The notes under the pieces: model-generated
What the model saw: only the letters and a program-made list of their open reading frames with translations
Told to the model about the DNA's origin: nothing
Database searches by the model: none
Assembly (NCBI RefSeq): GCF_019802055.1
Contig: NZ_JAHVHW010000012.1
Span: forward strand, 186,001-250,000
DNA length: 64,000 bases
Origin: Ferrimonas balearica
GTDB taxonomy: Bacteria > Pseudomonadota > Gammaproteobacteria > Enterobacterales > Shewanellaceae
Reading direction: 5' to 3'
Translations under genes and position numbers: made by a program
Part shown: positions 54,554 through 62,439 of the stretch, piece after piece
Numbering within the stretch: position 1 is the stretch's first letter
Layout: each line of letters begins with the position of its first letter

Positions 54554-56524
54554 TTAAAAGTGAATGCCACGCAGCAGCGCCGCGAAGGTGATCTTTTCCT
54601 GCTGACGGGCCAGGTCTCTGTCCCGTCCATCATCATCGAACATGCGGAATGCGGAGTTCATGACGATCTCGGCCATCTTTGGTGCCACCGCATGCAGCAC
54701 GGCACCAAAGATCCCCAGTCGGGTCGCGATCCGCTTCGGCTGATGCAGAATGCCCTGAAGCACCATGTCGGCGGCTTGATCCGGCGTCAGCGTGGGCACC
54801 TGCTCATAGAGTTTAGTGGGCGCGATCATCGGGGTGCGAACCAGCGGCATATTGATGGTGGTGAAGCGCACGCCGATGTCGGAGTACTCGGCCGCCGCAC
54901 TGCGGCTAAAGGCTTCCAGTGCCGCTTTGGAGGCGACATAAGCGGAGAAGCGGGGGGCGTTGGTCAGTACACCGATGGAGGAGATATTGATGATCTGTCC
55001 TTTGCGGCGCTGGGTCATCCCTTCCAGTACCCCAAGGGTTAACCGAAGGGCGCCAAAGTAGTTGATGGCCATGGTGCGCTCGAAGTCGTGGAGGCGGTCC
55101 AGGGACTCGGCCACCGAGCGGCGGATGGATCGTCCGGCGTTGTTGATCAGCAGATCCACACCGCCATGCTCAGCATGAATGCGAGCCAGCAGGTGCTCCG
55201 ACTCGGTGGCGTCGGTCAGGTCGGCCACATAGGGGTAGGCTTCGCCACCCAGCTCGGCGACCCGCTTGCAGGCTTCGCCCAACTCCTCCGCCTCTCTGGC
55301 CACCAGCAGCAGTCGAGCACCACAAGGCGCCAGTTTCAGGGCCGTGGCCAGGCCGATGCCGGAGCTGGCGCCGGTCAACAATACCCGTTGTCCGGCGAGG
55401 CGCTGGCAAAGGCTTCGCTCGATAAATCGGTCCGGGTCCAGATTGCGCTCCCAGTAGTCCCAGATCTTCTCCGCGTAACTGGGCAGTGACGGACAGCGGA
55501 TGTCTCCTTCCGCCAACAGTGCGTGGGTGTAGGCGCAGTCAAACCGGGTGGGGTAGTTGATCAGGGAGAGGGCGCTTTCCGGCAGGCCATACTCCTCCAG
55601 GATGGCGCGGCCGATCCGCTTGAGCGGTGGGGACTGCATCATGCTTTGCCACAGATGGCGCGGCACCACGTCGAACAGTCGGGTATTGATCCGCATCGCC
55701 ATCCGAGGCGCATGGCCAGCGTCGGCAAACAGGTTGAGTACTTCACCGGCGCGCAGCGGGGTGGGATCAGTAAGGTGGAAACACTGGCCATCCAGATCGG
55801 GCCGGTGCGCCAGGTAATCCATGGCATCGGTGACGAAATCCACCGGCACGATGTTTAACCGTCCCCCTTCAACGCCGAGCAGCGGCACCCAGCGGGGCAG
55901 GTTATCCCGCAGCTTTTGCAGCAGCTTGAAGAAGAGGTAGGGGCCGTCTACCCGATCCGCTTCCCCGCTGTTGGAGTCCCCAACCACGATGCCGGGGCGA
56001 TAGATACGAACGGTAAGATCGTGCGCCTCACGGACCGCTTTCTCCGCCAGGTGTTTGGTCAGGAAGTAGGGGTGGTCGAGCTGTTCCGCTTCGGTGAACA
56101 TGTTTTCGTTAAAGTGACCACGATAAAGGCCGGCTGCGGCGATGGAGCTGATGTGGTGGAAACAGCCAGCCCGAATCTGCCGGGCCAGCTCCAGAGTGTT
56201 TTTGGTGCCTTCGACGTTAGCGCGGATTTGAGACTCGGCGGAAGCTTTGAGATTGTAGATGGCGGCGAGGTGGAAGAGGTGGTCGATGTTTCCGGTCAGG
56301 CGTTGGATGTCGGTATCCGAGAGGCCCAGGTTGGGCTCCGTGATGTCGCCCTGAATGGGCACCAACCGCTCCGGTGTGAGCCCGAGTGGAGCGCCGATTT
56401 CCCCGAGTCGCTCAGCATCCTTGTCGGAGCGAACCAGGCAGTAGAATGTGCCTGGCCGCTTGGCCAGGCGTGCGAGTAGAAAACGGCCGATAAAGCCAGT
56501 GACGCCGGTAATGAAGTAGCCCAT
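54554..56524 (-). CDS. Two-domain fatty acyl-CoA reductase (Marinobacter type)
   Basis: 656 residues preceded by AAGGAAGGG. N-terminal NAD-binding_4 domain ('FITGVTGFIGRFLL', 'FHHISSIAAAGLY', 'YFLTKH', 'YPTRFD', about 1-365) and C-terminal short-chain dehydrogenase domain ('VLLTGASSGIGLATAL', 'INNAGRSIRRS', 'ISSIGVLTNAPRFSAYVASKAALEAF' in parts, about 380-650). Architecture, length and many stretches match the Marinobacter reductase that takes acyl-CoA to fatty alcohol in two steps. Beside a wax ester synthase it should feed alcohol for wax ester formation. Confidence 0.9.
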   Translation of the reverse strand: MGYFITGVTGFIGRFLLARLAKRPGTFYCLVRSDKDAERLGEIGAPLGLTPERLVPIQGDITEPNLGLSDTDIQRLTGNIDHLFHLAAIYNLKASAESQIRANVEGTKNTLELARQIRAGCFHHISSIAAAGLYRGHFNENMFTEAEQLDHPYFLTKHLAEKAVREAHDLTVRIYRPGIVVGDSNSGEADRVDGPYLFFKLLQKLRDNLPRWVPLLGVEGGRLNIVPVDFVTDAMDYLAHRPDLDGQCFHLTDPTPLRAGEVLNLFADAGHAPRMAMRINTRLFDVVPRHLWQSMMQSPPLKRIGRAILEEYGLPESALSLINYPTRFDCAYTHALLAEGDIRCPSLPSYAEKIWDYWERNLDPDRFIERSLCQRLAGQRVLLTGASSGIGLATALKLAPCGARLLLVAREAEELGEACKRVAELGGEAYPYVADLTDATESEHLLARIHAEHGGVDLLINNAGRSIRRSVAESLDRLHDFERTMAINYFGALRLTLGVLEGMTQRRKGQIINISSIGVLTNAPRFSAYVASKAALEAFSRSAAAEYSDIGVRFTTINMPLVRTPMIAPTKLYEQVPTLTPDQAADMVLQGILHQPKRIATRLGIFGAVLHAVAPKMAEIVMNSAFRMFDDDGRDRDLARQQEKITFAALLRGIHF

Positions 56525-56539
56525 ATGATCCCTTCCTTA

Positions 56540-56558
56540 TGACCACCAAGACTGGTCA
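56540..56558. promoter_or_regulatory. Palindromic operator upstream of the acyl-CoA reductase operon
   Basis: TGACCACCAAGACTGGTCA: perfect 6-bp arms (TGACCA/TGGTCA) around 7 bp, centred about 25 bp before the reductase start. It is the best candidate target for the TetR regulator encoded in the operon. I did not find a second copy upstream of the phasin operon. Confidence 0.55.
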
Positions 56559-56637
56559 GGCCAGCCAGTGGGATCATTGTGGGCTGGTGAAAAAAACAGC
56601 GCAAAGGAAAGGCGGTTACTCTTTGCGCTCGATCAAT

Positions 56638-58662
56638 TTAGCAGTAGATCGCTTTCATCAACTGGGCGTACTGTTCGATATAAAGCTGTTGCTCCTGATC
56701 CACCTTTGCCTCTTCGGGACTGGGGTGAACCTCTACGAGCAGTCCGTGGGCTCCGACCGCTTTGGCTGCCTGAGCCAGAGGCAGAATCAGATCCCGGCGA
56801 CCTACAGCATGGGAGGGGTCGATCACCACCGGCAGATGGGTCAGGCTTTTCAGCAGCGGAACGGCGGTGAGATCCAGGGTATTGCGGGTGGCGGTTTCAA
56901 AGGTGCGGATCCCGCGCTCACACAGAATCACCTGCTGGTTGCCCTCGGCCAGAATGGTTTCCGCTGCCGCCAGCAACTCCTCCAGGGTGGCCATCAGACC
57001 CCGCTTCAGTAAGACCGGGCGCTGGGTTTTGCCCACCTCTCTCAGCAGGGCGCTGTTCTGCATATTGCGCTCGCCGATCTGCAGCAGATCGGCCTGGGCC
57101 GCGACGGCAGACACCTCCTCCACATTGGCCACTTCGGTCAGGATTGGCAGGCCGTGGCGTTCACCGGCTTCACGGAGCAGAGTCAGCCCCTCCATACCCA
57201 GACTCTGGAATGAGTAAGGGTCGGCATGGGGGAGGAAGCAGCCGCCGGTCAGAATGGCGCCACCGTGCTCTTTGACGGCTCGGGCGGTGGTCAGGATCTG
57301 CTCTCGGGACTCGACCGCAGAGGGCCCCGCCAGGGTGACGAAACGGTCACCTCCGAGAGTGACGCCCCCCACCTGAATCAGGGTGTCATCAAACTTGTGT
57401 TCCCGGCTGTAGAGGGGGGCTTTGCCGGTATGCACCGCCGGTGCGGAAACGGGCATCGGTTCCGGGGGTAACTCCAGCCGGGGATCATTGGCCAGGGCGG
57501 TGCTGTCCAGTTCGGTCGGCAGAATGGTTTCACAGGGGTAGCAGCCCAACACTTTGACAAAGCGGGTCAGGCGGGTGAGTTCGGTCAGCGCATTCTGCAT
57601 CGCCTGGCTTTCCACATTCGCTTCAACATCCAGGTAGAACATCTCCTCCCAGGGGTTGCCATGAATGGGGCGGGATTCCAGTTTGGTCATATTGATCCCC
57701 TGGTCCCGCAGCACCAGGAGGGCTTCCACCAGTGCGCCCGGTTTTTGCGCGGTCGCCATAATCAGAGTGGTTTTGGCCGGTACCTGAGGCGGCACGGAGA
57801 CCGGTTTGCGGGCCACCACAATAAAGCGGCTCTCATTGCGCTTCTGGTTGGCCAGTTCGGTGTCCAGAACCTCCAGACCATAGAGCTCCCCCCCTCGGGC
57901 GCTACCGATGGCGGCGCTGGCACCGGAGGGGTCCGCTGCGGCTTTCTCCATCGCTTCGGCACTGCTGGCACAGTAAGCCTGGTGAACGCCGGCGAGGCCG
58001 GAGAGGAAGCGGCTGCACTGGGTGTGCACCTGGGGGTGGGCATAGATGGTGCGGATCTGCTTGAGGGAGGTGCCCGGCCTTACCAGCAGGCAGTGAGCGA
58101 TGGTCTCGGTGGTTTCACCGACAATGTGCAGGTTGGTGTGCTGCAGCAGATCGAACACTTCGTTGATGGAGCCGGAGGAGGTGTTTTCCAGTGGCAGAAT
58201 GCCGTGGTCCGCCTGCCCCTGCTCCACCGCCTGGAAGATCGCTTCGAAGTTATCCATCCCCATCTCAATCAGGGTTCGGTCGCGCCGGCCAAAATAGTGA
58301 TGAGCAGCGAGGTAGCTGTAGGACCCTTTGGCGCCGAGGTAGGCGACCCGGGTTGAAGGGGTATGGTCCGGGTTGCTCTGGGCCTGGAACCAGGCTTGCT
58401 GGCGCAGCACCGAGTCCTCAATGATGGTGTGAAACAGGCGAGAGATGTACTGGCCGTCGAGCCCCAGTTCCCGACCTTCGGTTACCAGCCGGGTCAACAG
58501 GGCGCTTTCCCGCTCGCTGTCACGAACCGGCTTGATGGCATCGGACTTGGTTCGGGCAACGTCGAGACTCAGGGCCCGTCGCCGCGCCAGCAGACTCAGC
58601 AGCTCCTTGTCCACATCGGTGATCGCCTTTCGGATGGGCTCTAAGGGGTTGCGCTCGCTCAT
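56638..58662 (-). CDS. pheA: Chorismate mutase/prephenate dehydratase fused to a DAHP-synthase-like domain
   Basis: 674 residues, versus 386 for E. coli PheA. Chorismate mutase (1-90) keeps Arg11, Arg28, Lys39, Asp48, Arg51, Glu52, Ser84 and Gln88. Prephenate dehydratase (about 104-285) has SRF at 278-280 in place of the usual TRF. ACT domain GALV (309-312) and ESRP (329-332) are intact, so Phe feedback is expected. Residues about 418-671 resemble type I-beta DAHP synthase (ILCERGIRTFE, DPSH 615-618), but the metal Cys is Ser448 and the KPRTS substrate motif reads LPHAD (477-481), so this domain may be inactive. Expression is under a Phe leader peptide attenuator. Confidence 0.92.
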   Translation of the reverse strand: MSERNPLEPIRKAITDVDKELLSLLARRRALSLDVARTKSDAIKPVRDSERESALLTRLVTEGRELGLDGQYISRLFHTIIEDSVLRQQAWFQAQSNPDHTPSTRVAYLGAKGSYSYLAAHHYFGRRDRTLIEMGMDNFEAIFQAVEQGQADHGILPLENTSSGSINEVFDLLQHTNLHIVGETTETIAHCLLVRPGTSLKQIRTIYAHPQVHTQCSRFLSGLAGVHQAYCASSAEAMEKAAADPSGASAAIGSARGGELYGLEVLDTELANQKRNESRFIVVARKPVSVPPQVPAKTTLIMATAQKPGALVEALLVLRDQGINMTKLESRPIHGNPWEEMFYLDVEANVESQAMQNALTELTRLTRFVKVLGCYPCETILPTELDSTALANDPRLELPPEPMPVSAPAVHTGKAPLYSREHKFDDTLIQVGGVTLGGDRFVTLAGPSAVESREQILTTARAVKEHGGAILTGGCFLPHADPYSFQSLGMEGLTLLREAGERHGLPILTEVANVEEVSAVAAQADLLQIGERNMQNSALLREVGKTQRPVLLKRGLMATLEELLAAAETILAEGNQQVILCERGIRTFETATRNTLDLTAVPLLKSLTHLPVVIDPSHAVGRRDLILPLAQAAKAVGAHGLLVEVHPSPEEAKVDQEQQLYIEQYAQLMKAIYC

Positions 58663-58703
58663 CGACTGTTTCCTTATCTCTGTAAATTGGGGCCCTGATA
58701 CGC

Positions 58704-58729
58704 AAAAGGCCTCCCGTCTGGGGAGGCCT
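58704..58729 (-). terminator. Attenuator terminator of pheA
   Basis: On the minus strand AGGCCTCCC-CAGAC-GGGAGGCCT followed by a short U-run, between pheL and pheA. A second copy of GGGAGGC inside the leader peptide gene (plus 58768-58774) can pair with the 5' arm to form the antiterminator. Confidence 0.85.
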
Positions 58730-58752
58730 CTTTGGTTTCTTCTACCGGCTGA

Positions 58753-58827
58753 TTACACGCCGAAACCGCCTCCCGGGAGCTGGCAGGTAAAAAACTCGGT
58801 AAAAAAGAAAGCGCGGATCATCTTCAT
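58753..58827 (-). CDS. pheL: Phenylalanine leader peptide PheL
   Basis: 24 codons beginning MKMIRAFFFTEFFTCQ with five Phe in seven positions and a sixth near the end; E. coli PheL is a 15-residue peptide starting MKHIPFFF. Too short for ordinary gene finding. When charged tRNA-Phe is scarce the ribosome stalls on the Phe codons and lets the antiterminator form. raiA-pheL-pheA order equals that of E. coli. No strong ribosome site is visible. Confidence 0.85.
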   Translation of the reverse strand: MKMIRAFFFTEFFTCQLPGGGFGV

Positions 58828-58835
58828 GGCTTTTC

Positions 58836-58864
58836 ACACTACCGATTGGCGGAGAGGGGGTCAA
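58836..58864 (-). promoter_or_regulatory. Possible promoter of pheL-pheA
   Basis: On the minus strand TTGACC (plus 58859-58864), 17 nt, TAGTGT (58836-58841). The predicted start would fall only a few bases before the pheL ATG, making the leader nearly leaderless, so the exact -10 may be different. Confidence 0.5.
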
Positions 58865-58867
58865 GGC

Positions 58868-58893
58868 GAAAAAACACCCGCCGAAGCGGGTGT
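58868..58893 (-). terminator. Terminator of raiA
   Basis: ACACCCGC-TTCG-GCGGGTGT followed by six U on the minus strand, 26 bp after the raiA stop. It separates raiA from pheL. Confidence 0.92.
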
Positions 58894-58918
58894 CGTGAGC
58901 GGTTATCAAGTTATCCGA

Positions 58919-59254
58919 TCAAGCGGCGTCTTCTTCCTCTGCAATCACCTGGTTGGTGTTGTCATGGCGGCGGGCGGTCTCCTTGGCCGCGAGCTTGATC
59001 AGTTGCCGCTCCAGTTTCTGGCCCATCAGGTTGATGGCGGCGTGCATGTCTTCGTGCTGACCTGTGGCAACCAGCTGGCCCGATGGTACCGCGACGGTCG
59101 CTTCCACCTGGTACTCCTGCCCTTCTTTGCCAATCATCACATGAGGGTTCAGCAGAGGTACGTCGTGTCGGGCCAACTTATCAAACTTCGCGTTGACACG
59201 GTGGCGGATGGAGTCGGATACGCTGACGGGTTTGCTGGTAATTTCAATGCGCAT
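58919..59254 (-). CDS. raiA: Ribosome-associated inhibitor RaiA (HPF/YfiA family)
   Basis: 111 residues. 'MRIEITSKPVSVSDSIRHRV' start and 'DMHAAINLMGQKLERQLIKL' helix are typical of short HPF/RaiA proteins that bind the 30S decoding site and stabilise idle ribosomes in stationary phase or cold. Acidic tail 'EEEDAA'. Length matches E. coli RaiA (113). Located upstream of pheL-pheA as in E. coli, which favours RaiA over HPF. Confidence 0.92.
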   Translation of the reverse strand: MRIEITSKPVSVSDSIRHRVNAKFDKLARHDVPLLNPHVMIGKEGQEYQVEATVAVPSGQLVATGQHEDMHAAINLMGQKLERQLIKLAAKETARRHDNTNQVIAEEEDAA

Positions 59255-59474
59255 ACAGGTTCTCCCTTTGGTGACCTTTTCTTAACTTCGGTTTCAGATT
59301 AACGCCGCATTCGGAGGGGTGAAAAGTGATTTTCGTCACTTTTAGGTCCGTTTGTGCAAACCCTGTGCAAACGGTCACAAAGGGGTGAGAAATCGCCTTT
59401 CTGCTCTTGTCAGCCATGCCGAAAGAGGGGCATATTGGGCTGGATAACAAGAGCCAGATCACAAGGAGTAGGGC

Positions 59475-60116
59475 GTGAAAATCCAGGTGTGGGACAAGGT
59501 TGTCCGGTTCTGTCACTGGGGCATTGTTATTCTGCTTCCCCTCTGTTGGTGGAGTGGCGAAGAGGGTGAGATGGAGTGGCATCAGACCTTTGCTTACCTG
59601 CTGCTGGCTCTGGTGGTGACCCGTGTGATTTGGGGCCTGATTGGCAGCGACACCGCCCGATTCAGCCATTTTATTCAATCGCCTCGCCAGGTCTTTGGTT
59701 ATCTGAGACAGTGGCCCAGCCAACGCACTCCCCATGTCGGACACAACCCCGCCGGTGCCTATGCGGTGTTGCTGATTCTTACGCTTTTGAGCGTGCAGTT
59801 AACCACCGGGCTCTTCGCCACCGATGACATCCTGACGGAAGGGCCGCTCTATAGTGCGGTCAGCAGTGACACCGCCTCCTGGATGACCTGGCTGCACAAG
59901 CTCAATTTCAACCTGATTCTTGCCGCTGTCGCGCTTCATCTGACGGCGCTGCTGGCTTACCGCCTGAAAGGGGTCAAGCTAGTGGGCAGTATGATTACCG
60001 GCTACCGGAAGGGGCCGGAGAGCGCGCCGAAGGTCGCGTCTACGGCGCCAGCCTGGGTTGTCCTGCTGGTGTTGCTGGCGGGCTTGGGCTGGGGGCTGAT
60101 CTGGCCACTCTGGTGA
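59475..60116 (+). CDS. Cytochrome b561-family membrane protein
   Basis: 213 residues, four main spans plus a C-terminal hydrophobic segment. GTG start behind AAGGAGTAGGGC. 'VWDKVVRFCHWGIVILL' and 'WHQTFAYLLLAL' carry the first heme-ligand His residues; 'WLHKLNFNLILAAVALHLTALL' carries the second pair. Family transfers electrons between quinol and a periplasmic acceptor. The convergent cytochrome c' next door is a plausible partner. Confidence 0.88.
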   Translation: MKIQVWDKVVRFCHWGIVILLPLCWWSGEEGEMEWHQTFAYLLLALVVTRVIWGLIGSDTARFSHFIQSPRQVFGYLRQWPSQRTPHVGHNPAGAYAVLLILTLLSVQLTTGLFATDDILTEGPLYSAVSSDTASWMTWLHKLNFNLILAAVALHLTALLAYRLKGVKLVGSMITGYRKGPESAPKVASTAPAWVVLLVLLAGLGWGLIWPLW

Positions 60117-60132
60117 TTCAGCCAGGTAAAGA

Positions 60133-60164
60133 CAAAAAAGGCGGCCCAGAGGCCGCCTTTTTTT
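60133..60164. terminator. Bidirectional terminator between the two cytochrome genes
   Basis: GGCGGCC-CAGA-GGCCGCC with an A-run on the left and seven T on the right. Confidence 0.92.
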
Positions 60165-60174
60165 GGTGCGGATA

Positions 60175-60630
60175 TCACTCCGCCTTAAAGTTGTCGTGGC
60201 ACCCTTTGCAGGTTTTGCCTACGGCGCCAAACGCTTTCTTGATGTCGCCCGCATCGCCGGACTGGGTCACTTGCGCCAGACGCTCAGTAGCCAGCTGGAA
60301 TTGGCTCGCCTTGGCATCGAACTCATCCCGCTTCTGCCAGATGGCGGGCAGGGCGCTGGTGTCGCCCTTGTCGGAGCCCGCTACGTCAAACCCGGTGAAC
60401 GGGATCTGAGCCAGCAGCGCCAGGTGCTGAGCACGCTGGGCAAAGGCCTTCTCATCCATGGGCTTCTTGTCTTTCATCATGGCCCACATATCAGAGAAGT
60501 TTTCCTTGATCAGACCGAAGGCGGCCTGACGGTAGTCAATGGCGTCTTCCGCACTGTTGAATGCGCCATCCGCGGCAAGGGCGCCGGTGCTGGCCAGAGT
60601 CAGAGCGAGAGCAAAGCAGGTGCGTTTCAT
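60175..60630 (-). CDS. Cytochrome c' (periplasmic)
   Basis: 151 residues with a signal peptide (CFALALTLASTGALA). Four-helix-bundle c' type with the single heme motif CKGCH near the C-terminus (about 140-144), followed by HDNFKAE, the usual c' ending. Proteins of this kind bind NO or shuttle electrons. It is on the opposite strand to the b561 gene, sharing a terminator. Confidence 0.92.
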   Translation of the reverse strand: MKRTCFALALTLASTGALAADGAFNSAEDAIDYRQAAFGLIKENFSDMWAMMKDKKPMDEKAFAQRAQHLALLAQIPFTGFDVAGSDKGDTSALPAIWQKRDEFDAKASQFQLATERLAQVTQSGDAGDIKKAFGAVGKTCKGCHDNFKAE

Positions 60631-60784
60631 CGCGAGTCATCCTTGTTGTTATTGGGAGTGTGATTATCACATCGCCATTCTAAAGAAGCCTGTCTGAGCA
60701 GACCAGTCTCACTCAGTAACACAATGTTGTGAAGCGGCTCACGGTTCAGGCAGGGGTTGCTGGCGGAGGAATGTGTGTAATGGT

Positions 60785-60802
60785 GTACTGCGACGCCAGT
60801 AC
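60785..60802. promoter_or_regulatory. TrpR operator upstream of trpR
   Basis: GTACTGCGACGCCAGTAC, an 18-bp site with perfect GTACTG/CAGTAC arms at the same spacing as the E. coli trp operator (GTACTAG...CTAGTAC type). It lies just downstream of a possible -10 (TAATGG, 60778) and 17 bp before the trpR ATG, so TrpR should repress its own operon. Confidence 0.72.
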
Positions 60803-60818
60803 AGTTTGGAGAGACTTC

Positions 60819-61097
60819 ATGGAGAACGTACGTTGGCAATCGGTACTGGATTTGGTTGCCCAGCCTCGAGCCAGCGAGGACACGGCACTGCTGTTTGGAT
60901 TGCTGCTCAGTCACGATGAGCGGGAGTCCATCGGTGGTCGTCTGGCGGTGTTCCGCGCTTTGCTGGACGGCCAGATGAGTCAGCGACAGATCGCCGCCAG
61001 TCTGGGGGTGAGCATTGCCACCATCACCCGGGCCTCCAACAACCTGAAAACCATGTCCGAGGCAGAGCGTGCGCTGCTGTCCCGTCTGATCCTATAA
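60819..61097 (+). CDS. trpR: Trp operon repressor
   Basis: 92 residues from the ATG behind GGAGAG; the frame is open 30 codons upstream, through the operator, and that extension is rejected. 'LLLSHDERESIGGRLAVFRALLDGQMSQRQIAASLGVSIATITRASNNLK' (in parts) is the TrpR fold with its HTH. Trp-bound dimer represses tryptophan genes. Thirty bases later starts an mtr-like permease, forming a trpR-mtr unit. Confidence 0.92.
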   Translation: MENVRWQSVLDLVAQPRASEDTALLFGLLLSHDERESIGGRLAVFRALLDGQMSQRQIAASLGVSIATITRASNNLKTMSEAERALLSRLIL

Positions 61098-61126
61098 CGA
61101 TAATCCTATTCGACGGAGTGCCATCA

Positions 61127-62389
61127 ATGTCTGATGTTGCCGCGGTATCCGCCGCCCCACAAACCCAACGACTGCCCGGTATTCTGGGCGGCGCCATGAT
61201 CGTTGCCGGAACCTCTATTGGTGCCGGCATGTTTGCCCTTCCGGTTTACAGTGCTGGTATGTGGTTTGGGTTATCGATGGTGTTGATGGCCGTCAGCTGG
61301 TTCTGCGCCTACAGTTCCAGCCTCTACCTGGCCGAGTCCAGCCAGCACTACCGTGACGGTGCCAGCTACTCCACCATTGCTGAGGACACGCTGGGCAAGC
61401 TGGGTAAGCTGTTTGCTACCGGCACCGTGGCGTTTGTCTGCTTTATCCTACTCTACGCCTACATCTCCGGTGGCAGCTCCGTGGTGTCTCAGACCGCCAG
61501 CAGTGCGCTGGGTGTGACACTGGACCAGAGCAGCTCCGCGGTACTGTTTGGTGTGCTGTTTGGTGCCATCGTACTGATGGGCAGCCGTGCCGTAGACCGC
61601 ATCAGCATTGTGATGCTGGGTGGTATGGTGCTGACCTTCTTCGGCTCTACCGCCATGTTGGTGGGCAACGCGGAACCGGCGCTGCTGTTTCCGGATCTCG
61701 GTCTGGGTGACACCAGCCCCTATCTGTGGTTGGCCATCCCGGTGATGGTGACCAGCTTTGGTTTTCACGGCACCGTGCCCTCCCTGGTAAAGCACTACCG
61801 TAAGGATCTGGGGCGGGTACGTCAGGCGATTCTGGCAGGCACCGTGCTGACCATGGTGGTGTACCTGTTCTGGCAGCTGGCCATTATGGGCAACGTACCC
61901 CGTGAGCAGTTTGGCCATATCATCGCTCAGGGCGGCAACGTAGCGACCTTGATTGGCGCGGTAGGGCAGTCAACCGACGTTTCCGGCGTGGAAGCGGCAC
62001 TGATCATCTTCGGCAACCTGGCGCTGGCCAGCTCCTTCCTCGGGGTGGCGCTGGGTCTGGTGGACCTGGTGAAAGACTGGTTCAAACTGGATGACAGCTA
62101 CAAGAGCACGCTGATGGCTGGAGCCCTGACCTTCTTGCCGCCGATTGTGCTGGGTGCGCTGTTCCCCCATGGCTTTATCAAGGCGATAGGTTTCGCTGCC
62201 CTGGCCGCCTCCATCTTTGTGCTGGTGTTGCCGCCGCTGATGGCTCAGGTGCTGCGTCGCCGTGGTGTGACCGAAGGGTTCCAGACTGCGGGGGGCTCTC
62301 TGCGCCTCAAGCTGGTACTGGCGTTTGGTCTGCTGGCGGTGGGCGTTGAAGTGGTAAACCAGTTCGGTGCGCTGCCCAAGTTCGGCTAA
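61127..62389 (+). CDS. mtr: Tryptophan-type HAAAP permease (Mtr-like)
   Basis: 420 residues from the ATG 8 nt after CGGAG; a GTG 9 bp earlier overlaps that site. About 11 spans; 'GAMIVAGTSIGAGMFALPVYSAGMWFGLS' (in parts) and 'VMVTSFGFHGTVPSLVKHY' are the family signatures, and 'SLYLAESSQHY' with a long N-terminus resembles Mtr more than TyrP. The position directly behind trpR and its operator supports high-affinity tryptophan uptake under TrpR control. Confidence 0.86.
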   Translation: MSDVAAVSAAPQTQRLPGILGGAMIVAGTSIGAGMFALPVYSAGMWFGLSMVLMAVSWFCAYSSSLYLAESSQHYRDGASYSTIAEDTLGKLGKLFATGTVAFVCFILLYAYISGGSSVVSQTASSALGVTLDQSSSAVLFGVLFGAIVLMGSRAVDRISIVMLGGMVLTFFGSTAMLVGNAEPALLFPDLGLGDTSPYLWLAIPVMVTSFGFHGTVPSLVKHYRKDLGRVRQAILAGTVLTMVVYLFWQLAIMGNVPREQFGHIIAQGGNVATLIGAVGQSTDVSGVEAALIIFGNLALASSFLGVALGLVDLVKDWFKLDDSYKSTLMAGALTFLPPIVLGALFPHGFIKAIGFAALAASIFVLVLPPLMAQVLRRRGVTEGFQTAGGSLRLKLVLAFGLLAVGVEVVNQFGALPKFG

Positions 62390-62412
62390 GCCGGCTTGTT
62401 GATGGACAGAAG

Positions 62413-62438
62413 AACGCCGCCCGATTGGGCGGCGTTTT
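62413..62438. terminator. Terminator after the mtr-like permease
   Basis: AACGCCGCCC-GATT-GGGCGGCGTT then TT, perfect 10-bp stem 24 bp after the stop. Also lies directly past the end of the convergent lipid kinase gene. Confidence 0.88.
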
Positions 62439-62439
62439 G

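Noticed and set aside
60729-60818. 30-codon N-terminal extension of trpR.
   Set aside because: It would run through the promoter and operator; the ATG at 60819 has a GGAGAG site and gives the expected TrpR length.
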